Shown: positions 9,021 through 18,403 of the stretch, in pieces
How the letters are laid out: every line of letters starts with the position of its first letter
Numbering within the stretch: the stretch's first letter is position 1
NCBI GenBank assembly: GCA_022774705.1
Contig: JALFLM010000199.1
Location: 1 to 64,000 of the forward strand
Length of the DNA stretch: 64,000 nucleotides
Source: Lachnospiraceae bacterium
GTDB taxonomy: Bacteria > Bacillota > Clostridia > Lachnospirales > Lachnospiraceae
Direction of reading: 5' to 3'
Made by a program: the position numbers and the translations under genes
Notes under the pieces: generated by a model
What the model was told of the DNA's origin: nothing
The model's database searches: none
Seen by the model: the letters and a program-made list of their open reading frames with translations, nothing else

Positions 9021-10400
9021 ATGGATAATGATACAATTGCTGCAATCGGTACGGCCATGTCTCATTCCGGTATTGGAATTGTAAGAATCAGCGGGCCGGA
9101 GTCCATTGCCATTGCAGATCAGATTTTTGAAGCGAAAAAGCAGGGGAAGAAGTTGAAGGATGTGGCAACACATACTTTGCATTACGGACACATTGTGAAG
9201 GATGGACGGATCATAGATGAGGTTCTGGTTTCCGTAATGAAGGGACCGGGAAGCTACACTGCGGAGGATGTGGTGGAGATCAACTGCCATGGCGGTATTC
9301 TGGTTATGAAAAAGATTCTGGATGCGGTAATCGACAGCGGAGCCCGTCCGGCGGAAGCAGGGGAGTTTACCAAACGTGCCTTTTTAAACGGGAGAATAGA
9401 TCTGTCTCAGGCAGAAGCAGTGATTGATATTATTAATTCACAGAATGATTTTGCTCTGAAAAGTGCCGTAAAGCAGCTTTCAGGTTCCGTTTCAGAAAAA
9501 ATCAAAGAAATCCGCAGCAGGCTTCTTTATGAAATGGCCTACATTGAATCAGCGCTGGATGATCCGGAGCATTATCCCATGGATCATTACGGTGAGGAAC
9601 TGGCGGGTAAATTGAAACCTCTGATTTGTGAGATGGAAAAGCTGGCGGAAACGGCAGATGATGGAAGGATGTTAAAAGAAGGTATCAAAACGGTAATTCT
9701 CGGAAAGCCAAATGCCGGTAAGTCATCCCTTCTCAATCTGATGGTGGGAAGTGAACGGGCCATTGTTACGGACATCGAAGGAACTACAAGAGATACACTG
9801 GAGGAACATATTCTTCTGGACGGCATCAGCCTGAATATTGTGGATACGGCAGGGATCCGCCGAACTTCGGATGTGGTGGAGCAGATCGGTGTGGAACGGG
9901 CCAAAAGCCAGGCGGAAGAGGCTGATCTGGTGCTGTATGTGGTGGATGCGACAAAACCACTGGATGACAATGACAGGGAGATTATTCAGTGTATTTCCGG
10001 TAAAAAATCCATCGTTCTGTTCAATAAATCGGATCTTGATACGGTTCTGGCAGAGCAGGAGATCCGTCAGATGATGCCCGAGCAGAGCGTTGTGGTCTTT
10101 TCTGCAAAAGACGGAACCGGATTTGACGTTCTGAAGGATCGCATTAAGGAAATGTTCTACTCGGAAGAACTGAAGTTTAACGATGAAATTTATCTGACCA
10201 GTGCAAGGCATAAGGCTGCTCTGGACAGTGCATATAGAAGTCTGAATCTGGTACTGGAAAGTATTGATGCCGGTATGCCGGAGGACTTTTTTACAATTGA
10301 TATGATGAGTGCCTATGATCAGCTGGGATATATAACCGGAGAATCGGTGGAAGATGATCTGGTTAATGAAATATTCAGCAAATTCTGCATGGGAAAATAG
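9021..10400 (+). CDS. mnmE: tRNA modification GTPase MnmE
   Basis: MnmE works with MnmG to add a carboxymethylaminomethyl (or aminomethyl) group to the wobble uridine of certain tRNAs. The 459-residue product has the N-terminal folate-binding domain (GPGSYTAEDVVEINCHGG). Its G domain carries GKPNAGKSS near residue 228, DIEGTTRD, DTAGIR and FNKSDLD. The C-terminus is FSKFCMGK, keeping the catalytic cysteine of the C-x-GK motif. It lies just upstream of its partner mnmG. Confidence 0.97.
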   Translation: MDNDTIAAIGTAMSHSGIGIVRISGPESIAIADQIFEAKKQGKKLKDVATHTLHYGHIVKDGRIIDEVLVSVMKGPGSYTAEDVVEINCHGGILVMKKILDAVIDSGARPAEAGEFTKRAFLNGRIDLSQAEAVIDIINSQNDFALKSAVKQLSGSVSEKIKEIRSRLLYEMAYIESALDDPEHYPMDHYGEELAGKLKPLICEMEKLAETADDGRMLKEGIKTVILGKPNAGKSSLLNLMVGSERAIVTDIEGTTRDTLEEHILLDGISLNIVDTAGIRRTSDVVEQIGVERAKSQAEEADLVLYVVDATKPLDDNDREIIQCISGKKSIVLFNKSDLDTVLAEQEIRQMMPEQSVVVFSAKDGTGFDVLKDRIKEMFYSEELKFNDEIYLTSARHKAALDSAYRSLNLVLESIDAGMPEDFFTIDMMSAYDQLGYITGESVEDDLVNEIFSKFCMGK

Positions 10401-10478
10401 GAAAACAGAAACAGATAAAAGCTAAAAGAAACAGATAACAGGAAAATAGAGATCAGGCAGTGAAATGAGGTGTGTATC

Positions 10479-12371
10479 ATGCCATATCTGAAAGAAGAAT
10501 ACGATGTTGCTGTCGTGGGGGCCGGTCACGCGGGATGCGAAGCTGCGCTGGCCTGTGCCAGACTGGGTCTTCGGACGATCATGTTTACGGTCAGTGTGGA
10601 CAGTATTGCCCTGATGCCCTGCAACCCCAATATCGGCGGCAGCTCAAAGGGGCATCTGGTTCGTGAAATCGATGCTCTCGGGGGCGAGATGGGTAAAAAT
10701 ATAGATAAATCCTTTATTCAGTCGAAAATGCTGAACCGTTCCAAAGGACCTGCCGTCCATTCCCTGCGTGCGCAGGCAGATAAGCAGGATTATTCCAGAC
10801 AGATGCGCAGAGTGCTGGAAAATACGGAAAATCTGGTGATTCGCCAGGCAGAGGTGGGAGAAATCGTCACCGGTGAGAATAATGAGATAACAGGTGTGAA
10901 AACCGTATCAGGTGCGGAATATTCCTGCAGGGCGGTGGTGCTCTGTACAGGAACGTACCTGCGGGCAAGATGTATTTACGGTGATGTCAGCTACTATACC
11001 GGTCCCAACGGACTGATGGCAGCCAATCATCTGACAGAAAGCCTGATTGCCCATGGAATCGAGATGTTCCGGTTTAAGACAGGTACACCTGCCCGCGTGG
11101 ATAAGAGGACAATTGATTTTTCAAAGATGGAAGAGCAGTTGGGAGATGAAAAGGTAGTTCCCTTTTCTTTTTCAACTGATCCGGAGTCGGTGCAGAAGGA
11201 TCAGGTATCCTGCTGGCTGACGTATACCAATGAAGAGACACATAAAATCATCCGGGATAATATTGACCGGTCGCCGCTGTTTTCCGGTGCAATTGAAGGA
11301 ACCGGCCCCCGGTATTGTCCGTCTATCGAGGACAAGGTTGTCAAGTTTGCCGATAAAAACAGGCATCAGGTTTTCGTGGAACCGGAGGGGCTTTACACCA
11401 ATGAGATGTATTTAAGCGGTATGTCCAGCTCTCTGCCCGAGGATGTTCAGTATGCTATGTATCACACGGTACCTGGACTGGAAAATGCAGTAATTGTTCG
11501 AAATGCATATGCAATTGAATACGATTGCATTAATCCGAGACAGCTGAAACCTACACTGGAATTCAAAACAATCCCCGGTCTCTTTGCGGGAGGGCAGTTT
11601 AACGGCAGTTCAGGATATGAAGAGGCCGCTGCACAGGGACTGATTGCCGGTATAAACGCAGCTCTCAGCGTAAAAGGCGAAGATCAGATTATACTGGACC
11701 GTTCCCAGGCATATATAGGCGTATTAATTGACGATCTGGTAACAAAGGAGAATCATGAACCTTACCGTATGATGACATCAAGAGCAGAGTATCGCCTGCT
11801 TCTGCGCCAGGACAATGCGGATATGCGGTTATCTGAAATCGGGCACAGAGCCGGTCTTGTTTCTGATGAAACATATGAAAAAGTCCTTGCGAAAAAAGCG
11901 GCTATTGAAGCTGAGATTGTCCGCGTACAGGAGACACATATAGGAGCAAATCAGAAGGTTCAGGAGTTTCTCCGGGCACATGAAAGCACGGAATTAAAGA
12001 GCGGTATTACACTGGCGGAACTGGTGAAGCGGCCTGAGCTGGATTACATGGGATTAGCTGAGATTGATCCGGAACGTCCGGAGATTTCCGATGAGATTGC
12101 CGAACAGGTAAATATTCAGCTGAAATATGAGGGCTATATCAAGCGGCAGATGCAGCAGGTAAAACAGTTTAAGAAACTTGAGAATAAGAAACTGTATGTT
12201 GATTTTGATTACAGCAGGGTTAAAGGTCTTCGGAAGGAAGCCATGCAGAAACTCAATCTGTATAAACCCATGTCTGTGGGGCAGGCTTCCCGTATTTCAG
12301 GAGTATCTCCGGCAGATATTTCTGTTCTGGTTGTTTATCTGGAACAGCATGGGAGCCGGCAGGACAAGTAG
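10479..12371 (+). CDS. mnmG: tRNA uridine modification enzyme MnmG (GidA)
   Basis: MnmG is the FAD- and NADH-dependent partner of MnmE. The 630-residue product starts [20 protein letters not shown], with the dinucleotide-binding GxGxxG. It also contains [20 protein letters not shown] and the later GIFAGGQ-like segment [20 protein letters not shown]. The ATG at 10479 sits 8 bp after GAGG; a GTG at 10470 is closer than ideal to that site. It is 78 bp downstream of mnmE and 39 bp upstream of rsmG. Confidence 0.97.
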   Translation: MPYLKEEYDVAVVGAGHAGCEAALACARLGLRTIMFTVSVDSIALMPCNPNIGGSSKGHLVREIDALGGEMGKNIDKSFIQSKMLNRSKGPAVHSLRAQADKQDYSRQMRRVLENTENLVIRQAEVGEIVTGENNEITGVKTVSGAEYSCRAVVLCTGTYLRARCIYGDVSYYTGPNGLMAANHLTESLIAHGIEMFRFKTGTPARVDKRTIDFSKMEEQLGDEKVVPFSFSTDPESVQKDQVSCWLTYTNEETHKIIRDNIDRSPLFSGAIEGTGPRYCPSIEDKVVKFADKNRHQVFVEPEGLYTNEMYLSGMSSSLPEDVQYAMYHTVPGLENAVIVRNAYAIEYDCINPRQLKPTLEFKTIPGLFAGGQFNGSSGYEEAAAQGLIAGINAALSVKGEDQIILDRSQAYIGVLIDDLVTKENHEPYRMMTSRAEYRLLLRQDNADMRLSEIGHRAGLVSDETYEKVLAKKAAIEAEIVRVQETHIGANQKVQEFLRAHESTELKSGITLAELVKRPELDYMGLAEIDPERPEISDEIAEQVNIQLKYEGYIKRQMQQVKQFKKLENKKLYVDFDYSRVKGLRKEAMQKLNLYKPMSVGQASRISGVSPADISVLVVYLEQHGSRQDK

Positions 12372-12410
12372 AAATTTTTCGTAAAATGCCTTGCTAAAGG
12401 AGAAATTTAT

Positions 12411-13160
12411 TTGGAATATTTAAGAACTGTATTTGAAAAGCATGGATTTTTACTAACAGACCAGCAGGTGCGGCAGTTCAGACAGTATTATGAGATGCTG
12501 GTTGAAAAAAACAAGGTGATGAATCTTACGGCTATTACAGAGTATCGTGAGGTAGTTGTGAAACATTTTCTTGATAGTGTTTATCTGGGGAAATACGAAG
12601 AACTTTCCGGAGAGATTTCAGTGATCGATGTGGGGACGGGAGCAGGCTTTCCGGGAATTCCCCTGAAGATCCTGTACCCGGATATGAAGGTGGTTCTTCT
12701 GGATTCACTGAATAAGAGAATACGTTTCCTTCAGGAAGTTATCGATGCACTGTCGCTGGAGAATGCACAGGCTGTTCATGGAAGAGCAGAGGAAATTGCA
12801 CGAAAAGCAGAATATCGTGAGCAGTTTGATTACTGCGTATCAAGGGCAGTGGCAAGTCTGAATTCTCTGTCTGAAATCTGTCTTCCCTTTGTTAAAGTGG
12901 GAGGATGTTTTGTATCCTACAAATCCATGAAAGGGATGGAAGAACTGGAACTGGCAGGGAAAGCAATTAATTTACTGGGTGGCTGTATCGGCGGGATGCC
13001 TGCAGCAGCTAAAAAACCGGTAGAACATTTTATATTGGAAGAGAGGAGTGCACAGGTCGAGCCTATGGAACGCAATTTTATCAGGATCGGCAAAGTGAAA
13101 GCTACTCCGCGCAAATATCCCAGAAAACCGGGAACACCATTTAAAGAACCATTAAAATAG
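12411..13160 (+). CDS. rsmG: 16S rRNA (guanine527-N7)-methyltransferase RsmG
   Basis: RsmG methylates G527 of 16S rRNA using S-adenosylmethionine. The 249-residue product has the motif I sequence DVGTGAGFPGIPLKIL near residue 70, then VLLDSLNKRIRFL. It ends in a basic tail (KYPRKPGTPFKEPLK). The start is a TTG at 12411, about 8 bp after AAAGGAG; no better ATG is present. The mnmE-mnmG-rsmG order is standard. Confidence 0.95.
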   Translation: MEYLRTVFEKHGFLLTDQQVRQFRQYYEMLVEKNKVMNLTAITEYREVVVKHFLDSVYLGKYEELSGEISVIDVGTGAGFPGIPLKILYPDMKVVLLDSLNKRIRFLQEVIDALSLENAQAVHGRAEEIARKAEYREQFDYCVSRAVASLNSLSEICLPFVKVGGCFVSYKSMKGMEELELAGKAINLLGGCIGGMPAAAKKPVEHFILEERSAQVEPMERNFIRIGKVKATPRKYPRKPGTPFKEPLK

Positions 13161-13204
13161 TGCAGCGGTTACTTTTTTGAAAAGGACTGCTTTAGCAGCG
13201 ACTG

Positions 13205-13259
13205 ATGGAACTGTTCAGAGCCAGCCTCGAAAACATTGTCTGGCTCTGAACAGTTCCAT
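13205..13259. repeat. Perfect 20-bp inverted repeat (GGCTCTGAACAGTT family, copy A)
   Basis: Arms 13205-13224 and 13240-13259 are perfect complements around a 15-base loop. The arm contains AACTGTTCAGAGCCAG. It lies between the convergent rsmG and adenine deaminase genes and ends one base before the deaminase stop codon, so it probably acts as a two-way terminator. Read on the minus strand, its loop and right arm match the repeat at 39892-39969 (GTTTTCGAGG then GGCTCTGAACAGTT). It therefore belongs to an interspersed family. Confidence 0.88.
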
Positions 13260-13260
13260 G

Positions 13261-15030
13261 TTATTTTTCAAAAGCTATGATGGGATCAATGACCTTTTCC
13301 TGCAATACATCGATAAAACCGTGATCGGTCACCGCATATTCCGGAATAACGGATAAACATACGAAGGAGAGTACCATAAATGGAACAGTGATGGTAGTTT
13401 CTCCACTCATATTCTGTATTGCGAGGTTGGCTTTTTCTTTTTCAGCGGCAAGTTCTTCGGCAGGCAGGTCGCTGAGAAGTCCACAGACAGGGTATGAAAT
13501 TTCTGATAGGATTTTTCCCTCATTTACTACAATTTGGCCTCCCTGAATTTCATTCAGACGATTGACAGCCAGGGACATATCTTCAAAATTGGTTCCAAGT
13601 ACGATGACATTGTGATTGTCATGTCCAATGGAACATGCAATGGCACCGGATTTCAACTGGAATCCGGACATGAAAGCTTTTCCAATCTGACCGTTTTTTC
13701 CATGTCGCTCTACCTGAGCAATGTACAGAATATCCTGTTGTATATCACATTGCACGATACCGTTTTTGACGTTTAACCAGGCTTTGACGGGTGATGTAAT
13801 CAGCGCACAGCTTTCGGTTTTCATGGCAATGACCTGAACCCGTTTTATATCTTCAGATACATGAATGTGAAAATCTTCCGGTGTTACAGGACGCTTCATG
13901 TGCATGGTATTCAGAAGGATGGAGTCGTGAGCGGCAGGAGAGTAGTGGGTAAGTATCCGATTATTTTCCATCCAGAGTTTTCCCGCGGAAATGACGCTGA
14001 GAATTCTGAAATCTTCAGGTCCTGATGTTATGTTGATGTCAGCGCGTCTGCCCGGAGCGAGAATACCAATCTGATGTTCCACGTGAAACATTCTTGAGGG
14101 ATTAATGGTTACCATCTGGATTGCCGTAACGAAGTCTATTCCTTCTGCCAGAGCAATGCGGATGGATGAATCCAGATGCCCTTTGGAAACAGCGTCGCAT
14201 ACATGGAGATCATCGGTTACAATACTGGTATTGGAAGTATCCAGATGATTCTTTTTTATTGGCTTCAGGCAATCACGAAGATTGCCTGCGACGGATCCTT
14301 CCCGCATCATCAGATGACAGCCCGAGCGCAGTCGTTCCAGGGCTTCTGATTCAGAAACCGCCTCGTGATCTGCAGCAACACCAGATGCAATGCAGGTGGT
14401 CAGATTTGTGCCGGAAATTCCCGCTAGATGTCCCTGAAGAGAAAGCTTTTTATCAGCGCAGATATCCATAGCCTGCAGGAGTTCACCGTCTCTGGAGATA
14501 ATAGAGAAACCGGATATTTCAGAGATACCTGCAGCCTGGGAGTCTTCAAGCCCCTGGGATATCGTTTCCGGATTAAAATGAAAGGCACTGGTTTCCAGAC
14601 TGGGAGCACAGGGAATGTGAGAAGGCACAATAAAATAAATATTGAGAGATGTTTCTTCGGCTTCTTTTAAAATGGCTTTAATACCTTCCAGACCGGAAAC
14701 CACACCGATTTCGTGAAAATCCGTCATAATAGTTGAAGTGCCGTGAGATTGAATAGCAGACGCAAAATTCCGGATCGAAAGGTTACTGCTTTCCGGATGG
14801 ATATGGCCATCGACGAATCCAGGTGTCAGATAGTTGTTTTGAGCATCGATAATCTCTGTGTCAGGACCGATGCAGTAGTCGATATTTCCAACCGCAGCAA
14901 TATACTCTCCGGAGACAGCAATTCCTCCGGAATAAATTTCACCGGTAAAAACATTGACAATCTGACCATTGATTACAACAAGATCTGCGTAACATTTACC
15001 GCAGCTGACATCAAGCAGATGTTGGTTCAT
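13261..15030 (-). CDS. ade: Adenine deaminase
   Basis: Adenine deaminase converts adenine to hypoxanthine and ammonia in purine salvage. The 589-residue product is an amidohydrolase with the metal-binding segment PGFVDGHIHPESS near residue 72 and further ligands in GHLAGISG and TDDLHVCD. Its length fits the family. AGGAGGT lies upstream of the ATG at 15030. It runs against the neighbouring replication and segregation genes. A parS site lies inside its reading frame at 14075-14090 and is translated as MFHVEH. Confidence 0.94.
   Translation of the reverse strand: MNQHLLDVSCGKCYADLVVINGQIVNVFTGEIYSGGIAVSGEYIAAVGNIDYCIGPDTEIIDAQNNYLTPGFVDGHIHPESSNLSIRNFASAIQSHGTSTIMTDFHEIGVVSGLEGIKAILKEAEETSLNIYFIVPSHIPCAPSLETSAFHFNPETISQGLEDSQAAGISEISGFSIISRDGELLQAMDICADKKLSLQGHLAGISGTNLTTCIASGVAADHEAVSESEALERLRSGCHLMMREGSVAGNLRDCLKPIKKNHLDTSNTSIVTDDLHVCDAVSKGHLDSSIRIALAEGIDFVTAIQMVTINPSRMFHVEHQIGILAPGRRADINITSGPEDFRILSVISAGKLWMENNRILTHYSPAAHDSILLNTMHMKRPVTPEDFHIHVSEDIKRVQVIAMKTESCALITSPVKAWLNVKNGIVQCDIQQDILYIAQVERHGKNGQIGKAFMSGFQLKSGAIACSIGHDNHNVIVLGTNFEDMSLAVNRLNEIQGGQIVVNEGKILSEISYPVCGLLSDLPAEELAAEKEKANLAIQNMSGETTITVPFMVLSFVCLSVIPEYAVTDHGFIDVLQEKVIDPIIAFEK
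14075..14090. promoter_or_regulatory. parS: parS site 1, inside the adenine deaminase gene
   Basis: TGTTCCACGTGAAACA is an exact match to the ParB consensus TGTTNCACGTGAAACA. It lies in coding sequence and contributes the residues MFHVEH, a common side effect of intragenic parS. The parA-parB genes lie 1.4 kb away. Confidence 0.93.
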
Positions 15031-15358
15031 AAATATACCTCCTGAATGAGTTTCTTGTCCGGTATGAGGGTCTCAGGTCATGTGTTTTCATGCAGGCACG
15101 AAAAACATGACATCACGAAAAACATGACATTTTGACCATTGTATCATGATTATAATATGATGTTATTTTTGTATAACATATATATTAAATAAAATTGGAT
15201 AAATATATATTTATAAGAATAAAAAGTAATAAAACAGAAACATATTTGATTGGAATTATATTACCATAAAACAGTATAAACTGCAACGCCAATTTCATTT
15301 GACGCTTTCATCATTATATTGTTCCGGTAAAAGTATGAACAGTTATATGGATTTTTAA

Positions 15359-15374
15359 TGTTTCACGTGAAACA
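15359..15374. promoter_or_regulatory. parS: parS site 2
   Basis: TGTTTCACGTGAAACA is a perfect 16-bp palindrome and an exact ParB-binding consensus. It lies 162 bp upstream of parA, close enough to the promoter that ParB spreading could also affect transcription. Confidence 0.97.
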
Positions 15375-15405
15375 TTAAAAAAACGTAGAATTGTAGTTTG
15401 ATTAG

Positions 15406-15414
15406 TGTTATAAT
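15406..15414 (+). promoter_or_regulatory. Candidate extended -10 promoter of parA
   Basis: TGT followed by TATAAT (15409-15414) gives an extended -10 element. No good -35 is visible at the normal distance. It lies 32 bp beyond parS and about 120 bp upstream of parA. Confidence 0.5.
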
Positions 15415-15535
15415 GAATCCAGTTTTTGATGCTGCTGTTGCATTTTGAAAAGGTAATCGGCATCTGCATTATTTTACTGCCTGCTATAGGTGGAAGATCG
15501 AGAGTAAAATTTGATCTAAGAAAGGATAAGAATAT

Positions 15536-16306
15536 ATGGGTAGAATTATTGCAGTCGCAAATCAGAAAGGCGGTGTCGGTAAGAGTACTACCAGTATTAA
15601 TCTGGCCTCCTGCCTGGCTGCTGAAGGAAAACATGTGCTGACCATTGACATGGATCCTCAGGGAAATACTACAAGCGGATTGGGATTGGATAAAAATAAT
15701 CAGAAGTATACAGTGTATGACCTTCTTTTGGGTGAGGCTTCTATTAATGAATGTATTGTCCGGGAAGTGTTTGACAATCTGGACGTTCTTCCTTCCAATG
15801 TTGATTTGTCAGGAAGCGAGATTGAATTGATTGGCGTGGAACGGAAAGAATACATATTAAAAGAAAATGTGAGACAGGTGAAAGACGATTACGATTATAT
15901 CATTATCGATTGTCCGCCGTCGTTAAGTATGCTTACGATCAATGCCATGACAACTGCAAATACGATTCTTGTTCCAATCCAGTGTGAATATTATGCTCTG
16001 GAGGGATTAAGTCAGCTGATTTATACAATCAGTCTGGTGAAGGAACGTCTGAATCCGGAACTGGAAATCGAAGGTGTGGTATTTACCATGTATGATGCAA
16101 GAACCAATCTGTCACTTCAGGTGGTCGAAAATGTAAAAGGATATTTGAAACAGAATATTTACAAAACAATTATACCCAGAAATGTACGGTTGGCAGAAGC
16201 GCCCAGCCATGGATTGCCGATTAATATCTATGATCCAAAATCAGCAGGTGCGGAAGCTTATCGTGCGCTGGCTGAAGAAGTCATCGCCAACGGAGACAGG
16301 ATATGA
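15536..16306 (+). CDS. parA: Chromosome partitioning ATPase ParA (Soj)
   Basis: ParA is a deviant Walker ATPase that binds DNA non-specifically and works with ParB-parS to separate replicated origins and to tune DnaA. The 256-residue product starts MGRIIAVANQKGGVGKSTTS, with the KGGVGKST Walker A motif including the signature lysine, and has the DCPPSLSMLT segment. The length is that of small chromosomal Soj proteins. parB follows 151 bp downstream. Confidence 0.96.
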   Translation: MGRIIAVANQKGGVGKSTTSINLASCLAAEGKHVLTIDMDPQGNTTSGLGLDKNNQKYTVYDLLLGEASINECIVREVFDNLDVLPSNVDLSGSEIELIGVERKEYILKENVRQVKDDYDYIIIDCPPSLSMLTINAMTTANTILVPIQCEYYALEGLSQLIYTISLVKERLNPELEIEGVVFTMYDARTNLSLQVVENVKGYLKQNIYKTIIPRNVRLAEAPSHGLPINIYDPKSAGAEAYRALAEEVIANGDRI

Positions 16307-16457
16307 TTTCCTGTCCTGATATAAATAATGAAGGTGTCAAATGAATCTGACACCTTGATGCAAACGGATTTCTCCGCGTTTCACGCTTCTGAAATCCTGA
16401 GAACTGGCAGCTGATAGGCAACATTATTTCACAAGTCATAAAAGAGGAGAGGTGCAG

Positions 16458-17378
16458 ATGGGTAGAAAAGGTGGTCTTGGCAAAGGTCTGGACATTTTGA
16501 TTCCTCAGGGAGTATTGAAAGAGGAGCCGAAAGAAGAAAAAAAGAATTCCGCTCAGGAAAAAGCGGATTTTATGGTCAAAATCAGTCTGGTTGAGCCTAA
16601 TAAGGAACAACCCCGAAAAATATTTGATGAAGGCGCTCTGGCTGAACTGGCAGATTCTATTAAGCAATATGGAATTATACAGCCAATTGTGGTAGTAAAA
16701 AAAGATGATCATTACGTGATCGTAACGGGAGAACGAAGGTGGAGAGCGGCAAAAATTGCCGGATTAAAAACCGTTCCTGTTGTGGTGAAAGATCTGACAG
16801 AACAGCAGATAATGGAGTTGTCTTTGATCGAAAATATTCAGAGAGAAGACCTGAATCCGGTTGAGGAAGCAATGGCTTATCAGCGTCTGATACAGGAGTT
16901 TCACATGACACAGGATGAAATTGCCAGGAAAGTTTCAAAAAGCCGAACGGCTATTACCAATACAATCCGATTATTAAAACTGGATAAGGATGTGCAGGAA
17001 ATGCTGATATCACATCAGATCACCAGCGGACATGCCAGAGCACTTCTGGGGCTGGAGAATTTTGATGAGCAGTATGATCTGGCAATGCGGATTGTGGAAG
17101 AAGGATTGAGCGTCAGAGATACTGAGGAACTGGTTAAATTAATGAATCAGCCACCTGAAGAAAAGGAAACGAAAAAAACGGAAGAACCGGTTGATGAACA
17201 AACCAGAATTATTTATGAGAATTATGAGAACCTGCTCAAACGTCTTATGGGTACAAAAGTAAGCATCAGGAAAAAGAAAGATGATAAGGGGAAGATCGAG
17301 ATAGAGTATTACTCTCTGGAGGAACTGGAGCGCCTGCTGGATTTGTTCCAGAAACTTCCGGGAGATGATATGGCATAA
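16458..17378 (+). CDS. parB: Chromosome partitioning protein ParB (Spo0J)
   Basis: ParB is a CTP-dependent clamp that loads at parS. The product begins MGRKGGLGKGLDILIPQG. It carries the CTPase motif GERRWRAAKIAGLKTVPVVV near residues 92-115, then ENIQREDLNPVEEA and a helix-turn-helix region (QDEIARKVSKSRTAITNTIR). I prefer the ATG at 16458, 8 bp after GAGGAG, over a GTG two codons earlier that crowds the ribosome binding site. Its last codons form part of a 33-bp tandem repeat that continues downstream. Confidence 0.96.
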   Translation: MGRKGGLGKGLDILIPQGVLKEEPKEEKKNSAQEKADFMVKISLVEPNKEQPRKIFDEGALAELADSIKQYGIIQPIVVVKKDDHYVIVTGERRWRAAKIAGLKTVPVVVKDLTEQQIMELSLIENIQREDLNPVEEAMAYQRLIQEFHMTQDEIARKVSKSRTAITNTIRLLKLDKDVQEMLISHQITSGHARALLGLENFDEQYDLAMRIVEEGLSVRDTEELVKLMNQPPEEKETKKTEEPVDEQTRIIYENYENLLKRLMGTKVSIRKKKDDKGKIEIEYYSLEELERLLDLFQKLPGDDMA

Positions 17379-17466
17379 AGTCGAAGACACGAAAACGATA
17401 ATATGGCATAAAGTCGAAGATACGAAAACGATAGTATGGCATAAAGTAGAAGACACGAAAACGATA
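17368..17466 (+). repeat. 33-bp tandem repeat at the parB 3' end
   Basis: Three copies lie head to tail at 17368-17400, 17401-17433 and 17434-17466, with only two or three base changes, and a decayed fourth follows. Each begins (A/G)TATGGCATAAAG. Copy 1 contains the final codons and stop of parB, so the array is a duplication of the gene's own end. Because 33 is a multiple of three, each copy preserves the same frame and stop. Confidence 0.92.
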
Positions 17467-17530
17467 GTATGATATAGAGTCAATAATTAAAATCGACGGA
17501 ATGATATTAACAAGAGGATGGAGACGAGAA

Positions 17531-18043
17531 ATGTTAGAAAACAGTATGTTGAATGATTTGCTTTTTGACCCGGCATATATCATTGCAGGTCTTGCGGCAA
17601 TTACTTTTATTCTGTTCATAATGGTGATTGTGTGCCTTGTGAAATTAAGTGGTCTGAAAAAGAAGTACAGAAAATTTATGGAAGGCAGTGATGCAAAATC
17701 ACTGGAAGAACTGATTCAATCAGAAGTATCGAATATCAAAAATCTGCAGACAGAAGATATAAAGATAGAAGATGAGATCAGGAATATGAATCAGGTGATT
17801 GCCGGGTGTTATCAGAAAACAGGTGCTGTAAAGTACGATGCACTAACCGGCATGGGAGGTCAGGTGAGCTTTGCACTGGCTATGCTTGATCGGAAAAATA
17901 ATGGAATCATGATCAATTCTATTCATACAAGAGAAGGAAGTTATCTGTACATGAAGGAAATCGTGGATGGAAAATGTGAAGTGCTTTTAGGGAAAGAAGA
18001 ACAGCAGGCTTTGGATAAAGCAATGGGTGTAACAACAAAGTAA
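17531..18043 (+). CDS. DUF4446 family membrane-anchored protein
   Basis: The 170-residue product has one hydrophobic segment near residues 15-37 (YIIAGLAAITFILFIMVIVC), a charged and probably coiled region, and a C-terminal globular part. That part carries the family's conserved YDALTGMGGQVSFALAMLD block and later NGIMINSIHTREGSYLY. This family is found beside parB in many clostridia; its function is unknown. The ATG at 17531 follows GGAGA; an upstream in-frame ATG at 17501 lacks a ribosome binding site. It is probably co-transcribed with parAB. Confidence 0.85.
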   Translation: MLENSMLNDLLFDPAYIIAGLAAITFILFIMVIVCLVKLSGLKKKYRKFMEGSDAKSLEELIQSEVSNIKNLQTEDIKIEDEIRNMNQVIAGCYQKTGAVKYDALTGMGGQVSFALAMLDRKNNGIMINSIHTREGSYLYMKEIVDGKCEVLLGKEEQQALDKAMGVTTK

Positions 18044-18085
18044 GGCTTTGAAATACATAATCTTTTGACCCTTGTATCAAAAAAT

Positions 18086-18114
18086 GGAGTAATGTTTTTA
18101 GCAGACATTACTCC
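18086..18114 (+). terminator. Hairpin after the DUF4446 gene
   Basis: GGAGTAATGT and ACATTACTCC form a perfect 10-bp stem around a nine-base loop. The T run after it is short, so termination may be partial. It lies 43 bp beyond the gene's stop. Confidence 0.65.
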
Positions 18115-18191
18115 GTTTCTGCATATTATTATAATGAGAGCGGCAAAATATTTGCAGCCGTAATATTTACTATAAAAGTCCCGGACAGCAG

Positions 18192-18338
18192 CCATGTGAT
18201 GAAGCATGCTTGCATGCGTAATCACATGGATATTGGACGGGCTACCCGTATGAGCAAGTAGCGAAGCGAATTGCGAATACGGAGCGATTGCGTCAGCAAT
18301 CAACTATTATTTATGGTGATGTCTGCGTCAGCAGACAT
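18192..18338. other. Multi-hairpin non-coding block upstream of aroC
   Basis: Four hairpins follow each other in the 360-bp gap between the DUF4446 gene and aroC. They are CCATGTGAT/ATCACATGG (18192-18200/18231-18239) with GCATGC repeats inside, CGTAT/ATACG (18247-18251/18277-18281), GATTGC-GTCA-GCAATC (18286-18301) and ATGTCTGC-GTCA-GCAGACAT (18319-18338). The last two share the GCGTCAGC tip. The block resembles a REP-like repeat or a structured RNA, and I see no gene in it. parS site 3 follows within 25 bp. Confidence 0.6.
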
Positions 18339-18361
18339 GTCCGTTTAGGGATGATTTTGAA

Positions 18362-18377
18362 TGTTTCACGTGAAACA
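18362..18377. promoter_or_regulatory. parS: parS site 3
   Basis: A perfect TGTTTCACGTGAAACA palindrome lies 26 bp upstream of the aroC start. ParB bound here could cover the aroC ribosome-binding and promoter region. Confidence 0.97.
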
Positions 18378-18403
18378 TTCCAGAAAAAAACAGGAGAAAA
18401 AAT

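Larger units (their letters stand above)
15031..15535. other. 505-bp divergent region between ade and parA
   Basis: This AT-rich stretch separates the divergent ade and parA genes. Near 15060-15130 a short direct repeat (CACGAAAAACATGACAT-like) occurs twice. It also holds parS site 2 (15359-15374) and a candidate parA promoter. I see no credible gene in it; the open frame on the minus strand across parS is not supported. Confidence 0.7.

Noticed and set aside
17139..17619. Minus-strand frames with repeated IVFVSSTLCH peptide
   Set aside because: The repeated peptide only reflects the 33-bp tandem repeat at the end of parB, and no ribosome binding site is present.
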